Source: Bacteroidota bacterium (GTDB lineage: Bacteria > Bacteroidota > Bacteroidia > Chitinophagales > LD1). Taken from it: a stretch of 47,241 nucleotides of DNA. Made by a program: the position numbers and the translations under genes. The notes under the pieces were generated by a model that saw only the letters and a program-made list of their open reading frames with translations, ran no database searches and had not been told where the DNA came from. The stretch lies in assembly GCA_947478005.1 (NCBI GenBank), contig CANJVG010000013.1, positions 1-47,241 on the forward strand, read 5' to 3'. Positions 43,728 through 47,241 of the stretch are shown piece after piece (the first letter of the stretch is position 1; every line of letters begins with the position of its first letter).

Positions 43728-43765
43728 ACCTTCATTACTTCTAAAAGAAATAAAGCTATAAATTG

Positions 43766-43795
43766 AGTCCCGCGAAAGCGGGACTTTTTATTTTC
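43766..43795 (+). terminator. Rho-independent terminator of metK
   Basis: AGTCCCGC (43766-43773) pairs perfectly with GCGGGACT (43778-43785) around a stable GAAA tetraloop, followed by TTTTATTTT. The next start codon is at 43797, directly behind the T-run. Confidence 0.85.
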
Positions 43796-43796
43796 C

Positions 43797-45149
43797 ATGA
43801 ATCACAAAAGAAGTATTCTCTTATTTTTTCTTCTAGCTATTGCGCTGCTGCCTTACCTGATTATTTGCTTTTACGCTGCTCCGTATGCTGATGATTTTTG
43901 TTTCGGTTGGACGGCTTCTGCTAATATTCCCTTTTCACAAAAAATTCTGAACCAATATTTGCATTGGAACGGAAGATACTCGGCTGATGTGCTGGTGAAT
44001 TTTCATCCGCTGGTAACGGGGCAAATTATCTTCTATCAGTTTGCTGCCTTTCTTTCAATTATTGCAACTCCCTTTGTTTTGCTTTTTCTGCTTCGATTGC
44101 TGGTGGTTGATTTCTCCTTTTCAGTTATCGCATCTTTGCTGGGTTCTCTTTTTTATCTCTGTTATATGCCCACTATTACTGAAGGCATTTACTGGTTTAT
44201 CGGCAGTTGTAATTATCATTTAGGGAATCTCTTTTTGCTATTACATTTTATCTTTCTGATGAAATCTCTAGCTACCAAAGATCCATCGAAGTACGCGTTT
44301 CTTTTTTCTGCATTTCTGCTTGTCATAATTTCTATCGGATTTAATGAAGTGGGAGCTTTTCTTATTCCCCTGTTCTATTTTTCGGTGATGGTGTGGAGGG
44401 GAAGGCTGAAGGCTGAAAAGCAAAAGCTAATTACCGCGCTTTTTATCATAAGCTTTGTTGCATCAGCCTTTGTTTTTTTCTCTCCCGGAAATTTTACGCG
44501 CTCGAATGAATTTACGGAACGCTATAACTTACTGTACTCCTTGTTTTATGCTTCGGCACAAACCATTCGTTTTTGGGGAACCTGGATATTGAATCTGCCG
44601 CTTATTCTTCTGAGTTTATTGCTTGTGGCAAATGCTGAAAAAATAAAGTTGCGGGTTTTTCTTTTTGACTATAGAATTTTATTGGCGGCTATTGTTGTTG
44701 TTGTCTTCGCGGGTTCTTTCCTTCCTTATTTTGCTACAGGTATGCTGGGGCAGCATCGAACTATCAACTATGTTTTTTTCTTCTTCCTGTTACTATGGCC
44801 TTTTTTTCTGCTCTCCTTGTCGCAGAAATATTTGCTGTACGAAAAATTGAATTGGTTGAAGGGAGAATTCCGAATTTTCAGTCTGACCGCATTGAGCATT
44901 TGTTGGATGACTATTTCGGGAAATGGTAAGCTGATAATAAACGATTGGAAGAACGACCGATTTAGAAAGTATGAGGCGGCCTTTTTTGAAAGACAGGAAA
45001 CGATTCTTCAAAATCCGAATGGAGTCATTCAACCCCTGGCCGTTATTCCAAGAACGTTTCGAATAGTGGATGCAAAAGCCGATACTACCTGGTGGGTAGA
45101 TAAGTGTATGAGACAGTTCTACACCGAAACAAAAATTAAACTGAAGTGA
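43797..45149 (+). CDS. DUF6056-like polytopic membrane protein
   Basis: A 450-residue membrane protein with about ten transmembrane segments. The N-terminal loop has the pattern YADDFCFGW, then HWNGRYSADVL, followed by EGIYWFIGSCNYHLGN and FNEVGAFLIPL, all resembling the DUF6056 family of GT-C-like proteins. The acidic pair in ADDF could act as catalytic residues of a lipid-linked sugar transferase, but this is not shown. The start lies just past the metK terminator, so expression needs read-through or a promoter inside metK. Convergent with the next gene, stops 1 bp apart. Confidence 0.72.
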   Translation: MNHKRSILLFFLLAIALLPYLIICFYAAPYADDFCFGWTASANIPFSQKILNQYLHWNGRYSADVLVNFHPLVTGQIIFYQFAAFLSIIATPFVLLFLLRLLVVDFSFSVIASLLGSLFYLCYMPTITEGIYWFIGSCNYHLGNLFLLLHFIFLMKSLATKDPSKYAFLFSAFLLVIISIGFNEVGAFLIPLFYFSVMVWRGRLKAEKQKLITALFIISFVASAFVFFSPGNFTRSNEFTERYNLLYSLFYASAQTIRFWGTWILNLPLILLSLLLVANAEKIKLRVFLFDYRILLAAIVVVVFAGSFLPYFATGMLGQHRTINYVFFFFLLLWPFFLLSLSQKYLLYEKLNWLKGEFRIFSLTALSICWMTISGNGKLIINDWKNDRFRKYEAAFFERQETILQNPNGVIQPLAVIPRTFRIVDAKADTTWWVDKCMRQFYTETKIKLK

Positions 45150-45150
45150 T

Positions 45151-46230
45151 TTAGCTGGAGAAAAACAGAAAACGCAGATACAGCACGCTTTTGCCTGCCG
45201 GTGATTTAGAATAATCGAGTACTACGGCTCCGTATTTATCGTTTCTGAATTCTAAATCGGAAAGTGTTTTTGATTCTTTGTTCGAAATGCAAGAAGCCAC
45301 CCAACCGTCTTTGGCCGGAAAGCTTTCCATCAATTTTTTCTCAAAGGCCTTGTAAGTAGTTTGAAAGGCAGGGTCGGTTTCTTCGCCTTCGAGCAGAACA
45401 GAAACAAAATCAAGTTGCGAGGAGGCAAAGGGGAAACTATAGAGCATATTAAATTTTTCGCCCGGAATTTTATGCTTGGTACGATAGGTAAACTTATAGT
45501 TCCAAAAGTTAGCCACATGATTCAATCCATCGCGGATGGTCGCAAAATTCGATTCGCGGTAAGCTTTGAACACATCTAAGATGGCGCGCTTGAAAGGAGA
45601 TAGATTTTCGACCTTAGTTTCTGTTTTGGATGCAACGGTCGAAGTGGGAACAGTGGTGTAGGGTTGCGCTTTTTTTTCTTCTAACTGATATTTGGTTACT
45701 GCATTTACATTCACCAATACAGGTGGAGCCGATTTCAGAACAGGCGGCACAAACGGTTTTGCTTCTTTTAAAAACCGGATGGAATGAATGGTTTTAAATT
45801 TATCATCGGTAAAGGCAACCTCTATTGCATATTTATCCTGATAGTATTTGAGCACATTTCGGCCCAATAATTTTTGGCCCTCCCCTAATTTCAGATTGAG
45901 CTTTGCGCTGTCGTCTTTCATCTGAATTTTATAAGGCAGCACCGAGTTGAATTTGGAAAAAGGCTTGCCATTGAGTACAAAATTTTCTCCGGCCACTATC
46001 AGGCTTTCTATTTTGTCGCTCATTGCATTGACCGATAGTTTGATACCCCTGGTGGGGCTTTCGAAATTTTTATCGAGCACCCATTGCTCTTTCACGGGTT
46101 TGTAATCTTTGGTTGCTGTGCTAAAACCAATAAGCTGCACCAAGCGACTCCCGGTATATTGAGAACAAACAATCGTTGTTTGAAAAAGGAAAGAGATAAA
46201 GAAAACTGCTATCACCCACTGCTGCTTCAT
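45151..46230 (-). CDS. Secreted protein of unknown function
   Basis: A 359-residue protein with a signal peptide (MKQQWVIAVFFISFLFQTTI). The first half is beta-rich (SRLVQLIGFSTATKD, KSLSDLEFRNDKYGAV near the end), separated by a Pro/Thr-rich linker at about 160-205 (FVPPVLKSAPPVLVNV). The second half reads like a helical plus beta domain (FKRAILDVFKAYRESNFATI, YSFPFASSQLDFVSVLL). No motif recognised. The next gene on the strand lies 153 bp upstream. Confidence 0.65.
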   Translation of the reverse strand: MKQQWVIAVFFISFLFQTTIVCSQYTGSRLVQLIGFSTATKDYKPVKEQWVLDKNFESPTRGIKLSVNAMSDKIESLIVAGENFVLNGKPFSKFNSVLPYKIQMKDDSAKLNLKLGEGQKLLGRNVLKYYQDKYAIEVAFTDDKFKTIHSIRFLKEAKPFVPPVLKSAPPVLVNVNAVTKYQLEEKKAQPYTTVPTSTVASKTETKVENLSPFKRAILDVFKAYRESNFATIRDGLNHVANFWNYKFTYRTKHKIPGEKFNMLYSFPFASSQLDFVSVLLEGEETDPAFQTTYKAFEKKLMESFPAKDGWVASCISNKESKTLSDLEFRNDKYGAVVLDYSKSPAGKSVLYLRFLFFSS

Positions 46231-46383
46231 TCCGTATTATTATTAAATCGAAAATATTTTTTTGCAAGCAGATAATTTTGGTTGTTGTTCAATTGATAAA
46301 CATACAGAGTTGTGCAATCGACTATTTATTTAAACAGTTTTTTTGTACCCATTATTTTTTTGTGCCGGTAGCGAGCCTCATTT

Positions 46384-47241
46384 TCATTCTTCCTTCTTCG
46401 CTATCTTCTCTTTCCTTAGCAGCATCTTCACTTTGCCCGAAGTAGTATTTTCAATAACCAAAAATTTCTTTAATGGCTCTTCAGCTTCCACAGAAATTAT
46501 TTCTCCTGCATTCAACAAATATTTTTGCGCTGGTTTTTCTTTTGCAGTGTTTGCCTGCCAATATTCTACAGGCTCGTTGCTTTGATTAGTCAGCCTGAGC
46601 TTATATTTTTTCAGTACGGTGGACCACAATATTTTTCGCAGTCCATTAGCATCGAGCTCGAAATATGTTTTAATGATTTTGGCGCGATGCGAAGGAGCCA
46701 GTAAAAACAATTTTCGTTTGGCCGGGCTGGTGGCAAACACCGTGGGTGCCACCATAGCCACTTGTTGCCCAAAGCCATAGTAAGTGTTGAGAAGTTCGAT
46801 GCGGCTTCGTGTTTGAGTGGGGCGCTCCTGCTTTTTCAATTGCTGCTTTTTATTGTCTTCGCGCAGCTCGTTGGCAAGCGCAGCTATTTCATCAATAGCG
46901 GCCTGGGTATAACCCTTGGCAATCAACTCAGTTTTATATTTCATCGCTACCCCATACAGGGTTTCCATAAACTGCACCATCCGCAATGGGCTATTGCGCA
47001 CCTTGCTGTATTTTCCTTCGCCAAATTCTTTCAGTGCCTCCGCATTTTTTGGAAACGCCTTGACCACAAAATATTTCACTTCTATATATTTAGTCTGGCA
47101 TTTTTGCAGGGCAGTAATGGACTCGTCCAACAAAATCTCTCCTTGAATAACTTCTAGCTTGTCGGGATAAAATTTGAGCACCTGCTCCTGAATGGCTTTC
47201 CAATTGTTTAAAAAAGCAGCATCTAAACCGGGGTCGAACGC
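46384..47241 (-). CDS. Protein of unknown function, partial (5' end beyond right edge)
   Basis: The frame stays open from its stop at 46384 to the window edge; the codon at 47181 that could serve as start is GTG (Val), and upstream codons read AFDPGLDAAFLNNWKAIQEQ without interruption, so the gene very probably begins outside. The visible 286 residues are helical and charged, with KFYPDKLEVIQGEILLDES, RSRIELLNTYYGFGQQVAM and a C-terminal beta part (KYKLRLTNQSNEPVEYW). The tail is Lys/Glu-rich. No family recognised and no function proposed. Confidence 0.55.
   Translation of the reverse strand, partial: AFDPGLDAAFLNNWKAIQEQVLKFYPDKLEVIQGEILLDESITALQKCQTKYIEVKYFVVKAFPKNAEALKEFGEGKYSKVRNSPLRMVQFMETLYGVAMKYKTELIAKGYTQAAIDEIAALANELREDNKKQQLKKQERPTQTRSRIELLNTYYGFGQQVAMVAPTVFATSPAKRKLFLLAPSHRAKIIKTYFELDANGLRKILWSTVLKKYKLRLTNQSNEPVEYWQANTAKEKPAQKYLLNAGEIISVEAEEPLKKFLVIENTTSGKVKMLLRKEKIAKKEE

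Overview
The window looks like chromosomal DNA of a member of the Bacteroidota, probably Chitinophagia/Sphingobacteriia-like. The reasons are a type IX secretion (T9SS) C-terminal sorting domain, promoters of the form TTG-N19-TAnnTTTG, genes with little Shine-Dalgarno signal, and lineage-typical families (DUF4476, DUF6056, the DUF7935-like protein beside a methylmalonyl-CoA mutase). No rRNA, CRISPR array, intact insertion sequence or phage gene was seen. All family names are from reading the sequence by eye, without database searches.

Layout. 1-431: 5' end of a HAD-like hydrolase running off the left edge (-), a CAT-anticodon tRNA (+) and two terminators. 432-3185 (-): a compact unit of a 23-codon small ORF, a PqqD-like protein, an ATP-grasp ligase and a fold-III PLP decarboxylase, with an AraC-type regulator upstream. 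3923-21013: an accessory block with three SGNH hydrolase paralogues plus a decayed fragment, an arylsulfotransferase-like propeller, five radical SAM proteins (two SPASM-type, two N-terminal-twitch paralogues, one B12-binding type), a GT2, a GT9 and a GT-C-like membrane glycosyltransferase. It probably makes or decorates a surface glycan or a secreted small molecule. It ends in a 575-bp stretch holding a small broken gene and a degenerate array with a 21-bp period.

21032-47241 is mostly core genome: a T9SS-secreted protein, a TlpA-like thioredoxin, pheT, a 42-bp tandem repeat array, ligA, a DinB-like protein, a TolC/membrane-fusion pair without its pump, a Nudix hydrolase, atpG-scpB, a DUF4476 protein, the DUF7935-like protein with methylmalonyl-CoA mutase, a 5'-nucleotidase split into two genes, dnaA, metK, a DUF6056 membrane protein and two proteins of unknown function, the last running off the right edge.

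The most interesting region is 432-3185. A PqqD-like fold is normally a RiPP recognition element that presents a peptide to modifying enzymes. Here it is preceded by a 23-codon ORF and followed by a ligase and a decarboxylase whose substrate motifs differ from classical diaminopimelate decarboxylase. The five radical SAM enzymes in the neighbouring block make a peptide- or glycan-tailoring role plausible but unproven.
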